Below are positions 18,784-27,572 of a stretch of 64,000 nucleotides of DNA, in pieces. The DNA is from Cellulomonas sp. Leaf395 (lineage in GTDB: Bacteria; Actinomycetota; Actinomycetes; Actinomycetales; Cellulomonadaceae): contig NZ_LMQI01000001.1 of assembly GCF_001424125.1 (NCBI RefSeq), forward strand, positions 523,688-587,687, given 5' to 3'. The position numbers and the translations under genes were made by a program. The notes under the pieces were generated by a model. The model was not told where the DNA came from. It searched no databases and saw nothing but the letters and a program-made list of their open reading frames with translations. Each line of letters begins with the position of its first letter. The stretch's first letter is position 1.

Positions 18784-19722
18784 ATGACGCGTGACGATGT
18801 GGTCCTCGTCGGGGTGGACGGCTCGGCGGCGAGCCTGCACGCCCTCGACTGGGCGGCGGCGCAGGCCCGCACCCACGGGTGGGCGGTCCGGCTGGTCTGC
18901 AGCTACTCGCTCCCGTCGTTCACGGCAGCCTCGCTCGACGGCGGGTACGCCGCCCTGGACGACACCGCGATCCAGGAGGGCGCCAAGGCGGTGCTCGCCG
19001 AGGCGACGCAGCGGGTGTCCTCGATGGGGGTCCCCGTCAGCGCCAAGGTGCTCACGGGCGACGCCGCGGGGGTCCTCGTCGATATGTCGCACTCCGTCCG
19101 GCTCGCGGTCGTCGGGACGCGGGGTCGCGGCGGGTTCGCCGACCGGCTGCTGGGCACCGTGTCGTCGGCCCTGCCCGCGCACGCGTACTGCCCGACCGTC
19201 GTCGTCCCCCTGCGGGAGGCCGGCAGGGCGCTACCCGACGACACGCCGATCCCCCCTCCCCGTCCCGTGCAGCGCATCGTCGTGGGCGTCGACGGCTCCC
19301 CCCAGGCGGAGCGCGCGCTGCGGTACGCCATCGGGGAGGCCCGGGCGTGGGGTGCGTCGCTGACCGCGGTGGCTGGGGTGCCCGTCGGGTCGATGTCGGG
19401 CGTCCTCGCGTGGCTCCCGGCCGCGGTTGACCACGAACAGGTGCTGCGGGACGTCACCGAGGGGCTGAACGTCGTCGTCGACCGTGCCCTCGCCGACGTC
19501 CCGGACCTGGTCGTGCGGCGGATCGCGCTCGACGGCACGGGCGCGGAGCTGCTCACGGAGTTCTCGGTCGCCACCGACCTGATCGTCGTCGGCTCCCGCG
19601 GCCGCGGCGGCTTCGCCGGCCTGCTGCTGGGCTCCACCAGCCAGGCCGTCCTGCACCACTCCGACTGCCCTGTCATGGTGGTCACCAACCGGTGCGCCAC
19701 CACGGAGGCCGTCGCCGGGTAG
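18784..19722 (+). CDS. Tandem universal stress protein
   Basis: 312 aa with two UspA domains. Both have the Val-Gly-Val-Asp-Gly-Ser start (GVDGSAASLHALDWA; GVDGSPQAERALRY) and the ATP-binding G-x2-G-x9-G-S/T loop (GTRGRGGFADRLLGT; GSRGRGGFAGLLLGS). Actinobacterial double-domain Usps respond to hypoxia, stationary phase or acid. ATG 18784 is supported by GGAGG 5 nt upstream; a TTG 18 nt earlier is less likely. The upstream region has an imperfect palindrome, GCCAacataTGGC. Confidence 0.9.
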   Translation: MTRDDVVLVGVDGSAASLHALDWAAAQARTHGWAVRLVCSYSLPSFTAASLDGGYAALDDTAIQEGAKAVLAEATQRVSSMGVPVSAKVLTGDAAGVLVDMSHSVRLAVVGTRGRGGFADRLLGTVSSALPAHAYCPTVVVPLREAGRALPDDTPIPPPRPVQRIVVGVDGSPQAERALRYAIGEARAWGASLTAVAGVPVGSMSGVLAWLPAAVDHEQVLRDVTEGLNVVVDRALADVPDLVVRRIALDGTGAELLTEFSVATDLIVVGSRGRGGFAGLLLGSTSQAVLHHSDCPVMVVTNRCATTEAVAG

Positions 19723-19880
19723 AGCGTGCACGGGGGCATGGCTCGGCAGGCGGGCCTCCGCCGCGGTCGACCGCTGACGGAGCGCGCCGTCAGGCACTCG
19801 TCAGCGAGCCGCAGGACAGGTCAGGAGCATGACGCAACCCGTTGGTCGAGGCGTCGACCGGCACGACGAAGGAGTGGCAC

Positions 19881-20342
19881 ATGGCTCTCCCGATGCGGGT
19901 CCTGTGGCCCGTGGCCAAGAAGCTGGCGGGGCAGATCTCGGTGCTCGTCGCGACCAACCCGGACGTCCAGAGGCGCCTGACCGACGCCGGCAAGAAGATC
20001 GTCGAGGTGCAGAAGGCCAGGACTCCTGAGGCCAAGATCGCCAAGGCGATGGACGCCGTGCGGGAGCAGGCGCGGGCGGTGCTGGACGCCGAGGGCTCGG
20101 AGTCCGTCGTCTCGGTCCAGGCGGCCAGCTGGAAGCAGCGCGCCGACCAGGTCGAGCGCGCTCTCCAGATCCTTCAGCACCAGCCGCGCAAGGCCCGGAA
20201 GACTCAGCTCGACCGGATCGCCGCGATGTCCGACTCGCTCCTGGCCGAGGTGTTCACGTCGCTCATCGACGACGTCGCGGCGGAATCATCCGGTGACCTG
20301 GAGCTGGGTGACACGAGTGACCAGCGCCGCGAGCTGACCTGA
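19881..20342 (+). CDS. Conserved hypothetical helical protein
   Basis: 153 aa, no family recognised. It starts ALPMRVLWPVAKKLAGQ and is then almost entirely amphipathic helix with charged heptad-like stretches (AKKIVEVQKARTPEAK, ERALQILQHQPRKARKTQL), suggesting a coiled coil; no membrane segment is seen. ATG at 19881 has GGAG 7 nt upstream. It follows the Usp gene in the same direction after 158 nt. Confidence 0.7.
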   Translation: MALPMRVLWPVAKKLAGQISVLVATNPDVQRRLTDAGKKIVEVQKARTPEAKIAKAMDAVREQARAVLDAEGSESVVSVQAASWKQRADQVERALQILQHQPRKARKTQLDRIAAMSDSLLAEVFTSLIDDVAAESSGDLELGDTSDQRRELT

Positions 20343-20371
20343 CGCGGCCCCGGAGCCCGTGCTGTCCGCAC

Positions 20372-20857
20372 TCAGCCCTCGGGCGCCGGGGGGACGTCCG
20401 GGCGGCGGACGAGGGCCGAGAGCACGACGGTCGAGCGCGTCCGGGCGACGAACGGTTCCGCGGCGAGTCTCTCGACCACCCGCTCCAGGTGCCGCATGTC
20501 GCGAGCGCGCACCTGCACCATGAGGTCGACGTCCCCGGTCACGGTGCTCGCGGCCACGACCTCGGGGTAGTGCTCCACCGCCGCGCGCATGGTCGCCGGG
20601 CTGGTGGAACCCTGGCAGAACAGCTCGACGAACGCCTCGGTCTGCCACCCCATCGCGGCCGGATCCAGCCGGACCGTGAAGCCGCGGATGACCCCCCGCT
20701 CGCGCAGCCGGTCGACGCGCCGTTTCACGGCCGGCGCCGAGAGCGACACGTGTTCTCCCACCTGCGCGAACGTCGCCCGGGCATCGAGCGCGAGGACGCG
20801 AAGGATCGCGGTGTCGAGGGCGTCGAGCCCGGAGTCGTCGGTCACGTCCCTCATCAT
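20372..20857 (-). CDS. Lrp/AsnC-family transcriptional regulator
   Basis: 161 aa. HTH at about 10-55 (LDALDTAILRVLALDARATF; LSAPAVKRRVDRLRERGVI), then the RAM ligand-binding domain with VVAASTVTGDVDLMVQVRARDM. Such regulators sense amino acids and act as octamers. It lies 1.5 kb from the ddaH-rocD arginine operon and may regulate it, but the CAP gene intervenes. Convergent with the preceding hypothetical gene. Confidence 0.9.
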   Translation of the reverse strand: MMRDVTDDSGLDALDTAILRVLALDARATFAQVGEHVSLSAPAVKRRVDRLRERGVIRGFTVRLDPAAMGWQTEAFVELFCQGSTSPATMRAAVEHYPEVVAASTVTGDVDLMVQVRARDMRHLERVVERLAAEPFVARTRSTVVLSALVRRPDVPPAPEG

Positions 20858-21046
20858 CGCGGACCCCGTCGCGCCCGCCCGGGCGACTCGCGCGGATTTG
20901 GAGTGGTTCCGGGGTAGATGGCACTGTGTGCACGCAATAGGCCGAACGGGTGAATAAACAAATGCGGCATCTTGCCTCAAGGTGGACGCCGCGCGACCCG
21001 ATAACGAAGGAGGCCCCAAGCACCGGGGTCTGACGAGGGAGGTTGC

Positions 21047-22228
21047 GTGGTCAAGGAGACGAAGAAGCGGCTCGATCTGGTCCCGAACCAGCGGCCGCCG
21101 GTCATTGAACCGGCCCCGGTGATCGCGGACGCTCCCGCCGTTGTCGACGTCCCCCAGCCTCGTGCCGCACCCTCCCCCCTGGTCGAGCCCCAGCCCGTTC
21201 CCGCCGTCCCGCGAACGATGGGGGTCCGGCGGACGGTCTGGGTCGGGCTCGCCGCAGGCGTCGTGATCGCGGTCGCGGCGGGCGGTGCCGTCTACGCCAC
21301 CGAGGAGCGGGCACAGGAGGCCGAGGCCGACGCGCTCGCGGCGGGGTCACGCGTGGACGAGCACGTGCTCGCTGTGTCCCGCGACGCGGTCGCGGAGCGC
21401 AGCACGGACGCCGTCGTCGCCCAGGCGGCGTACCTGGACAGCCGCGCCGACGCGACGACCACGGCGCAGGCCGCCGTCGACCACGCGACCTCCACCCTCG
21501 CTGCCGTCCCGAACGCGGGCGACGCACCCCGAGCAGCCCTCGCAGGTGCGTCCGGTGCCGTCGGTGCCGCGCTGGCCGCTCCCGACGTCAGCCTGCGGTC
21601 GTTGCGATCGCTCGTCGCCGGCGTCGCCGCACCCGAGAAGGCCGCCGTCGACGCGCAGGGCGCGTGGCAGGTCGCCGAGAACGCCCGCATCGCCGCCGAG
21701 CAGGGCGCTGCGGCAGCCGCCGCGGAGGCCGCCCGTGCTGCGCGCTCCACCGCCACCAGGACCCCGGCCCGGTCCACGGCCCGCTCGACCGTCCCCAGGG
21801 CGTCGTCGGGCACCACCTCGTCGGGCACCACCACCGCGCCCGTCCCGTCGAGCGGCAGCGGCGTCCCGTCCGGCGGAAAGGTGTGCAGCGGCTCGGGCGG
21901 TTCCGGTGCGGGCGAGTCGAGCGTCTCCGCGATCGGTTCCGCGATCAACGCCTACCGCTCGTCGCTCGGCCTCCCGCAGCTGTCGATCTCCCGCAGCGGC
22001 AGCCTCGTGTCGCACGCGATCAACATGGCCAACTCCGGGGGCATCTGGCACTCCGGCGGCGACAACATCGTGGCCTGCGTGAGCAGCGGCTCGGCGTCCG
22101 CGATGGTCTCCGCGTGGTCGAACTCCCCCGGCCACGACGCGCAGATGCGCCGCACCGACGTGTCCAGCATGGGGGTCGGCGGTGCAAGCCTGAACGGCTG
22201 GCTCTTCGGCGCAGTGAAGTTCAGCTAG
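21047..22228 (+). CDS. Membrane-anchored CAP domain protein
   Basis: 393 aa. Cytosolic Pro-rich N-terminus (1-62), one TM helix at about 66-85 (VWVGLAAGVVIAVAAGGAVY), an Ala-rich helical region (85-230), a Ser/Thr/Gly-rich linker, and a C-terminal CAP domain from about 293 (INAYRSSLGLPQLSIS; HSGGDNIVACV; WSNSPGHDAQM). Compared with the CAP protein at 4840 the topology is type II. GTG start; GGGAGG lies 8 nt upstream. Function unknown. Confidence 0.87.
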   Translation: MVKETKKRLDLVPNQRPPVIEPAPVIADAPAVVDVPQPRAAPSPLVEPQPVPAVPRTMGVRRTVWVGLAAGVVIAVAAGGAVYATEERAQEAEADALAAGSRVDEHVLAVSRDAVAERSTDAVVAQAAYLDSRADATTTAQAAVDHATSTLAAVPNAGDAPRAALAGASGAVGAALAAPDVSLRSLRSLVAGVAAPEKAAVDAQGAWQVAENARIAAEQGAAAAAAEAARAARSTATRTPARSTARSTVPRASSGTTSSGTTTAPVPSSGSGVPSGGKVCSGSGGSGAGESSVSAIGSAINAYRSSLGLPQLSISRSGSLVSHAINMANSGGIWHSGGDNIVACVSSGSASAMVSAWSNSPGHDAQMRRTDVSSMGVGGASLNGWLFGAVKFS

Positions 22229-22235
22229 CCCCTAC

Positions 22236-22318
22236 CGTCCGCAGATTCGGTCGCCGAGGCGCGCGATTGTGCGGACGCAACCCGGCTGCACTGCGCGACG
22301 TCCGCCGATTCGGTCGTC
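22236..22318. repeat. Imperfect 20-bp direct repeat pair
   Basis: CGTCCGCAGATTCGGTCGCC (22236-22255) recurs as a copy with two mismatches at 22299-22318, 63 bp later, in the gap between the convergent CAP and rocD genes. It could be a remnant of an intergenic repeat family or tandem regulatory sites. Confidence 0.5.
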
Positions 22319-22354
22319 CGGGCGCTCGGAGTGCCGACGTTCCGGCGGGGCGGG

Positions 22355-23560
22355 TCAGCGGAGGGCGTCGGTGAGGCGGTCCGTGGCCAGGTCGAGGTCC
22401 TCCACCGTGATGGTCAGCGGGGGAGCGAGGCGGATGGTGCTGCCGTGGGTGTCCTTGGCCAGCACGCCGCGGGCCAGCAGGCGCTCGCAGAGCTGACGGC
22501 CGGTCACCGGCGGTCTGACGTCGAGGCCGGCCCACAGGCCCACGCGGCGCGACGAGGTGAGCAGACCCTTGTCGACGAGCGCGTCGAGACGGGCGCCCCA
22601 GTGCAGGCCGAGTGTGGTGGCGCGCGCCTGCAGCTCGCCGGTCTCCAGGAGGCCGATGACCGCGAGGCCCACCGCGCACGCGAGCGGGTTGCCGCCGAAC
22701 GTGGAGCCGTGTGTGCCGGGGGTGAGGACGCCGAGGACGTCGGCGCGACCGACGACGGCGGACACGGGCAGGACCCCGCCGCCCAGGGCCTTGCCCAGGG
22801 TGACCAGGTCGGGCCGCACCCCCCAGAGCTCCGACGCGAGTGTGGTGCCGGTGCGGCCGAGGCCGGACTGGATCTCGTCGGCGATGAGCAGCACGTCACG
22901 CTCGGTGCAGAGGGCTCGCACGGCCGGTAGGTAGGACTCGGGCGGGATGACGACGCCCTGCTCGCCCTGGATGGGCTCCAGGAGGACGGCGACGGTGGTC
23001 TCGTCGACGGCGTCGGCAAGGGCCTGGGCGTCGCCGTACGGGACCACGCGGAAGCCGGGCGTGTACGGGCCGAAGCCGCGACGCGCGTCGGGGTCGGTGG
23101 AGAACGACACGATGGTCGTCGTGCGGCCGTGGAAGTTGCCGTCGGCCACGACGATCGTCGCGCGGTCCGCGGGGACGCCCTTGACGTCGTACCCCCACTT
23201 GCGGGCGGCCTTGATCGCGGTCTCGACGGCCTCGGCCCCCGTGTTCATCGGCAGCACCATGGGCGGGCCCGCGACGAGGGGGCCGACGAGGGCTGCGAGG
23301 CGGGCCGCGAACGGCTCGAGCAGCTCGTGGTCGAACGCGCGGGACGTGAGCGTCAGCTTGTCGATCTGCGCGTGCGCCGCCGCGGTCAGCACCGGGTGCC
23401 GGTGGCCGAAGTTCAGCGCCGAGTACCCGGAGAGCAGGTCCAGATAGCGTCGGCCCTCGTCGTCGGTCACCCACGAGCCGAGCCCGTCGACCAGGGTGAC
23501 CGGGAGCGGGTGGTAGTTGGGCGCGAGCACCGATGCGGTGCCCACGGGGGCGAGAGTCAT
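22355..23560 (-). CDS. rocD: Ornithine aminotransferase
   Basis: 401 aa, class III PLP aminotransferase. The substrate-pocket start is LSGYSALNFGHRHP, the cofactor loop NTGAEAVETAIKAARKW, the Asp-Glu pair LLIADEIQSGLGRTG and the PLP-lysine LGKALGGGVLPVSA. It converts ornithine and 2-oxoglutarate to glutamate semialdehyde and glutamate. The start overlaps the stop of the upstream DDAH-family gene by 4 nt, so both enzymes form a two-gene arginine-to-glutamate catabolic operon. Confidence 0.93.
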   Translation of the reverse strand: MTLAPVGTASVLAPNYHPLPVTLVDGLGSWVTDDEGRRYLDLLSGYSALNFGHRHPVLTAAAHAQIDKLTLTSRAFDHELLEPFAARLAALVGPLVAGPPMVLPMNTGAEAVETAIKAARKWGYDVKGVPADRATIVVADGNFHGRTTTIVSFSTDPDARRGFGPYTPGFRVVPYGDAQALADAVDETTVAVLLEPIQGEQGVVIPPESYLPAVRALCTERDVLLIADEIQSGLGRTGTTLASELWGVRPDLVTLGKALGGGVLPVSAVVGRADVLGVLTPGTHGSTFGGNPLACAVGLAVIGLLETGELQARATTLGLHWGARLDALVDKGLLTSSRRVGLWAGLDVRPPVTGRQLCERLLARGVLAKDTHGSTIRLAPPLTITVEDLDLATDRLTDALR

Positions 23561-24402
23561 CGTCCGGAGCCGGATGCGGGGCGGATCTCCAGCGTGCAGC
23601 ACTTGGCGCCGCCGCCGCCCTTGAGCAGCTCGCTGGTGTCCACCGGGATGGGGTTGTAGCCGCGCTCGCCGATCGCTGCGGCCAGGTCGACAGCCCCCGG
23701 GGCGACGACGACGTTCAGGCCGTCGGAGACCGCGTTGAGGCCGAGGGCGACCGCGTCGCGCTCCGTGGCCTCGACCGCGTCCGGGAAGAGCTGGCGCAGC
23801 ACGGCGCGCGAGCCGGCCGAGAACGCCGGGGGGAAGTACGCGATCTGCGGGTCGGCCGGGTCGCTCGACAGCACGGCCAGCGCGGTGTCCAGGTGGTAGT
23901 AGTGCGGGCTGACCAGGTCGAGCGAGATGACCGGGCGGCCGAACAGCTCCTGGAGCTCGGCGTGCGCGGCGCGGTCGGTGCGGAAGCCGGTGCCGGCCAG
24001 GACCAGGTCGCCGACGACGAGCAGGTCGCCCTCGCCCTCGTTGGTCTCGCCGGCGGTGTGCGTGACGTAGCCGCGGTCGGCGAACCACTTCTGGTAGGCG
24101 GGCCCCTCGGGCTGGCGCTCGGCGTAGCGGAACTTCGCGGAGTAGACGACCCCGTCCAGGACGGTCGCGCCGTTCGCGGCGTAGACCATGTCCGGCAGGC
24201 CGGGGATCGGCTCGATCGTCTCGACGGTGTGGCCGAGGTCCAGGTACACGTCGCGCAGCGTGCGCCACTGGCGGACCGCCAGGTCGGCGTCGGTGTGCTT
24301 GGTCTTGTCCATCCACGGGTTGATCTCGTAGGACACCGTGTAGTGGACGGGCTCGCACATCAGGTAACGGCGATCGGTACGTCCGGGGGCGGTCGGGGTC
24401 AT
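23557..24402 (-). CDS. DDAH/amidinotransferase-fold arginine hydrolase
   Basis: 281 aa of the guanidine-modifying superfamily (dimethylargininase, arginine deiminase, arginine dihydrolase). Typical elements: NPWMDKTKHTD, DMVYAANGATV, GEGDLLVVGD, the catalytic His in YYHLDTALAVL, and the catalytic Cys at the C-terminus in GGGGAKCCTLEIRP. Coupling to rocD suggests it feeds ornithine, or citrulline, from arginine. Usually annotated dimethylargininase (ddaH). The Asn in AANG may align with the Asn that distinguishes cyanobacterial arginine dihydrolases, but this was not checked by alignment. Confidence 0.85.
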   Translation of the reverse strand: MTPTAPGRTDRRYLMCEPVHYTVSYEINPWMDKTKHTDADLAVRQWRTLRDVYLDLGHTVETIEPIPGLPDMVYAANGATVLDGVVYSAKFRYAERQPEGPAYQKWFADRGYVTHTAGETNEGEGDLLVVGDLVLAGTGFRTDRAAHAELQELFGRPVISLDLVSPHYYHLDTALAVLSSDPADPQIAYFPPAFSAGSRAVLRQLFPDAVEATERDAVALGLNAVSDGLNVVVAPGAVDLAAAIGERGYNPIPVDTSELLKGGGGAKCCTLEIRPASGSGR

Positions 24403-24471
24403 GAAGGCTCCTCGTGGCGTGTCGTTGCCACAAGGCTACGAGTCGGTACGGCCCGGGCCGTTCATCTCGGA

Positions 24472-24532
24472 TTGCGTGCTGGGCCGCAATCTGTTGCGCA
24501 GTCAGCGGTTTCGGAGGCGATCTGTTGCGCGA
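24472..24532. promoter_or_regulatory. Repeat-rich promoter region of the arginine operon
   Basis: Upstream of ddaH are a palindrome ATTGCG-n8-CGCAAT (24471-24490) and two direct copies of GCRATCTGTTGCGC (24487-24500 and 24518-24531). The second copy lies in the last codons of the SRPBCC gene. The clustering suggests operator sites for a regulator, plausibly of Lrp/AsnC type since such sites are often multiple and TTGCG-like, though the protein is not established. Confidence 0.5.
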
Positions 24533-24999
24533 GCATCCTGGCGAGCGCGCATCAGTGCGTATCGCACCATCGCGCCGAGGAACGGTGAGACCAGTGCGCC
24601 GGTGAGTCGCCGGGGGAGGGGGCCCGCCAGGTAGACGTCCTCGCTCCAGAACACCCGGCTCGACGACGGCCCGGCGGCGACGACGACGATGCTCGCGTGC
24701 CCCTTGAGCACGTGCCCGGTCTTGGTGAACGTGGCGACGCCCGGCTCCGCGCCGGCGGGCGGGTCGTAGCGGTCGATGGTCATCACGTCGGCGAGACCGG
24801 GGAACCCGCGCCGCGCGAACGGCCCCGACACCGCCGTCACCCTGGCGCCCACGCGCGCTGGTCCGTCGAGCGACACCCGGGTGAGCGGGATCCAGCGCTC
24901 GTGGTTGCGCAGGTCGGCCACCAGCTCCCACGCCGTCGCGGCATCGACCGGGAAGGACCGGACCACGGCGTCGATCGGGATGCTCGTCACGCGGCCCAT
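24502..24999 (-). CDS. SRPBCC-fold (polyketide cyclase-like) protein
   Basis: 165 aa. The START/SRPBCC helix-grip pattern is visible in VVRSFPVDAATAWELVADLR, a Gly-rich turn region and a C-terminal helix (LVSPFLGAMVRYALMRARQ). Proteins of this fold bind hydrophobic ligands; the ligand is unknown. ATG at 24999 chosen, GTG at 24990 possible. Divergent from the aldo/keto reductase gene. Confidence 0.82.
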   Translation of the reverse strand: MGRVTSIPIDAVVRSFPVDAATAWELVADLRNHERWIPLTRVSLDGPARVGARVTAVSGPFARRGFPGLADVMTIDRYDPPAGAEPGVATFTKTGHVLKGHASIVVVAAGPSSSRVFWSEDVYLAGPLPRRLTGALVSPFLGAMVRYALMRARQDARATDRLRNR

Positions 25000-25025
25000 C
25001 GTCCGCGCGGGTAGCGTCCCTGTCC

Positions 25026-26015
25026 ATGGATAGCAGGCTGCTGGGCAGGACAGGTCGGTCGGTCGGGGTCGTGGGGCTGGGGTGCTGGCAGCTCGGTGCG
25101 GACTGGGGGTCGGTGTCCGACGAGGCGGCGCTGGAGGTCCTGGGCGCCGCGGTCGACTCCGGCGTGACGTTCCTGGACACCGCTGACGTGTACGGCGACG
25201 GCCGCTCCGAGAAGCTCATCGGCTCGTTCCTGGCCGCCCGCGGCCCGAACCACGGCATCACGGTCGCCACGAAGATGGGTCGCCGCGCGGACCCGCACGT
25301 CGCCGACGCGTACACGTTGTCCTGGTTCCGCGCCTGGACCGACCGCTCGCGCGAGAACCTCGACGTCGAGACCCTCGACCTGGTGCAGCTGCACTGCCCG
25401 CCGTCGGAGGTGTACCGCCGGGAGTCCACGTACGACGCGCTCGACGTGCTCGTCGACGAGGGCCGCATCGCCGCCTACGGGGTGTCCGTGGAGACCGTCG
25501 ACGAGGCTCTCGAGGCGATCATCCGGCCGCACGTCGCCACCGTGCAGATCATCCTCAACGTGTTCCGGCGCAAGCCGCTCGAGCAGGTGCTGCCCCTGGC
25601 GGCGGCCGAGGGCGTCGGGATCATCGCGCGCGTGCCGCTGGCGTCGGGCCTGCTGTCCGGGAAGTACGACGAGCACACGCAGTTCGCAGCCGACGACCAC
25701 CGGTCCTACAACCGCTCCGGGCAGTCCTTCGACGTGGGCGAGACGTTCGCCGGCGTGCCGTTCGAGGTCGGCGTCGCCGCCGCCCGCGAGGTCGCCGACC
25801 TCACCCCGGCTGGCGCCACGACGGCCCAGCTCGCACTGCGGTGGATCATCGACCAGCCCGGGGTGTCCGTCGTCATCCCCGGCGCACGCTCCGCGGTCCA
25901 GGCCGTCGCCAACGCGCAGGCGGCGTCGCTGCCATCGGTCGACGAGGAGACGCTCGACGGGCTGCGCGGCGTGTACGACGGGCGGATCCGCCAGCACGTG
26001 CACGCCCGCTGGTAG
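25026..26015 (+). CDS. Aldo/keto reductase
   Basis: 329 aa, one TIM barrel. The catalytic tetrad is recognisable: Asp and Tyr in DTADVYGDGRSE, Lys in VATKMG, His in LVQLHCP. NADPH site near VIPGARSAVQA. It reduces aldehydes or ketones; the physiological substrate is unknown. Its stop is 3 nt from the convergent gene's stop. Confidence 0.92.
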   Translation: MDSRLLGRTGRSVGVVGLGCWQLGADWGSVSDEAALEVLGAAVDSGVTFLDTADVYGDGRSEKLIGSFLAARGPNHGITVATKMGRRADPHVADAYTLSWFRAWTDRSRENLDVETLDLVQLHCPPSEVYRRESTYDALDVLVDEGRIAAYGVSVETVDEALEAIIRPHVATVQIILNVFRRKPLEQVLPLAAAEGVGIIARVPLASGLLSGKYDEHTQFAADDHRSYNRSGQSFDVGETFAGVPFEVGVAAAREVADLTPAGATTAQLALRWIIDQPGVSVVIPGARSAVQAVANAQAASLPSVDEETLDGLRGVYDGRIRQHVHARW

Positions 26016-26018
26016 CCG

Positions 26019-26771
26019 CTAGGAGGCGCTCTTCCGGGACCCGATCCCCTTGAACCGGCCCGCGAGGCGCTTCTGCTCCGTGGCCGGCGGGACCACGGGT
26101 CCATCGTCCGAGCCGCCGATCTCGATGACCCGCGGGAACGTCAGCGGCGGCGGTCCGAACGCCCGGCGCGCGCCGTCGATCACGTTCTTGCCCAGGGCGC
26201 GCGCCCCCGCGACACCGATGACCAGGCCGATCCCGAACGGGATGATGCGCCCGACTGCCAGGCCGGTCTGCTTGGTGACCTGCGTGCGCACGAAGCGCCG
26301 GGTCATCGTCGTGTTCACCTTGCGGACCGTCGCCATCGGCATCCGCGTGAGCAGTGCCCGGGCGACACTGACGCTGGTCAGCTCCGCACTGTCCGTGACG
26401 ATCTTGGCGCCGGTGTCACCCAGGATCGTGGTCAGCAGGAGCGCGCGACGGCGGTCCGTGTCCTCGACCTCGATGCCGTGCACGCTCGCCACCGCCAGCG
26501 CGAACGCGGCCGACGCCCCGAAGAACGTGGCGATGTCGCTGGCCGTGAGTGCCAGTGCGACCCCCGTCCCGACCGCCGGAGCCGCCGCCGTCGCACCCAC
26601 CGCACCGCCGGTGCTCTGCACCACCAGCAGGTACTCCTTCTCCAGGAGGCGCACCAGCTGCTCGGGGCTCGCGTCCGGGTGCCGGCGCCGCAACGAGCTG
26701 ACGTGGGCGTGGATGGTGGTGGACGGGATGGTGACGGCCCTCGCGAGGGCCGCTTCGACGACGCCGGCCAT
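26019..26771 (-). CDS. Conserved hypothetical membrane-associated protein (EcsC-like?)
   Basis: 250 aa. A Gly/Ala-rich hydrophobic stretch at about 53-80 (STGGAVGATAAAPAVGTGVA) and another at 175-195 (IIPFGIGLVIGVAGARAL) surround basic helices, a layout reminiscent of EcsC-family proteins, but this is a weak match by eye. Its start overlaps the OsmC stop (TGATG), so the two are cotranscribed. Confidence 0.6.
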   Translation of the reverse strand: MAGVVEAALARAVTIPSTTIHAHVSSLRRRHPDASPEQLVRLLEKEYLLVVQSTGGAVGATAAAPAVGTGVALALTASDIATFFGASAAFALAVASVHGIEVEDTDRRRALLLTTILGDTGAKIVTDSAELTSVSVARALLTRMPMATVRKVNTTMTRRFVRTQVTKQTGLAVGRIIPFGIGLVIGVAGARALGKNVIDGARRAFGPPPLTFPRVIEIGGSDDGPVVPPATEQKRLAGRFKGIGSRKSAS

Positions 26772-27229
26772 CAGCGCTCCCCGGTGACCGTCAGCTGCAC
26801 CTGCGCGCCCGCGTCGAGGGTGCGGCCGACCGTGCAGTGCGAGTCGATGGCTCGGTGCACGACAGTGATCAGGCGCTCGCGGGCCTCGGCGTCCAGCGAG
26901 CTCAGGTCCACCACCAGCTCCTCGGCGATCGCGGGGTAGCGGTCCTCGTCCGGGTGGGCCATGCCCGACACCTTGATGACCACGTCGACGTCGTCGCCCA
27001 GGCGGTGCGCCAGCTTGGAGTCGGCGGACAGACCGCTGCAGCCGGCCAGCGCGATCTTCAGGAGCTCACCCGGGCTGAACACGCCGTCGACCTCGGCGCC
27101 GCCGATGCTCACCTCGGCGCCCCGCGAGTTGCGGCCGGTATAGAGGCGCTTGCCTGTGCGCTCCACCCACAGCTCGGTGCCGCCCGCGTTCTTGGTGATG
27201 TCGGGCACTGTCGTCTGCTCCGTCGTCAT
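26771..27229 (-). CDS. OsmC-family peroxiredoxin-like protein
   Basis: 152 aa with the two redox cysteines of OsmC/Ohr proteins: LAGCSGLSAD (about 64) and SHCTVGRTL (about 132). Members reduce organic hydroperoxides. The sequence resembles the general OsmC/YhfA subgroup more than Ohr. First gene of a two-gene unit with the membrane protein downstream. Confidence 0.9.
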   Translation of the reverse strand: MTTEQTTVPDITKNAGGTELWVERTGKRLYTGRNSRGAEVSIGGAEVDGVFSPGELLKIALAGCSGLSADSKLAHRLGDDVDVVIKVSGMAHPDEDRYPAIAEELVVDLSSLDAEARERLITVVHRAIDSHCTVGRTLDAGAQVQLTVTGER

Positions 27230-27374
27230 CCCGCGATCCTGCCACGGGGCGCGGCAGGTCTCTCGTCGGGTCGCGCCTCACCCCGGTCCATCCGCACCGT
27301 CGCTAGCGTGTTCGCCAAGGCCGGGGTCCACTCGCGCGTGGGGCTGTCGGCGGGTCTTCGCTGAGGGGGTTGGC

Positions 27375-27563
27375 ATGACGTCGAAAAGCTCAGCCGGCGG
27401 TGCGGCCGGGGGTGGCGCGGTCTACGGCATCGGCTTCTTCGGCGCCGCGATCTACTACTTCTCCGCGGGGGACACCTTCTGGGACTTCGCCCTCGCGATC
27501 CCGAAGGCGCTCGTCTGGCCCGCGATCCTCGTGTTCGAGGCGCTCAAGAGCTTCTACGGGTGA
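27375..27563 (+). CDS. Small two-helix membrane protein
   Basis: 62 aa. A Gly-rich start (GGAAGGGAVYGIGFFGAAIYY) forms one hydrophobic segment and LAIPKALVWPAILVFEAL a second. It is a plausible small gene in a 140-nt-plus gap with ATG and GGGGG 9 nt upstream; no family is recognised. Convergent with the flavoprotein gene. Confidence 0.65.
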   Translation: MTSKSSAGGAAGGGAVYGIGFFGAAIYYFSAGDTFWDFALAIPKALVWPAILVFEALKSFYG

Positions 27564-27572
27564 CCTCGTCGC

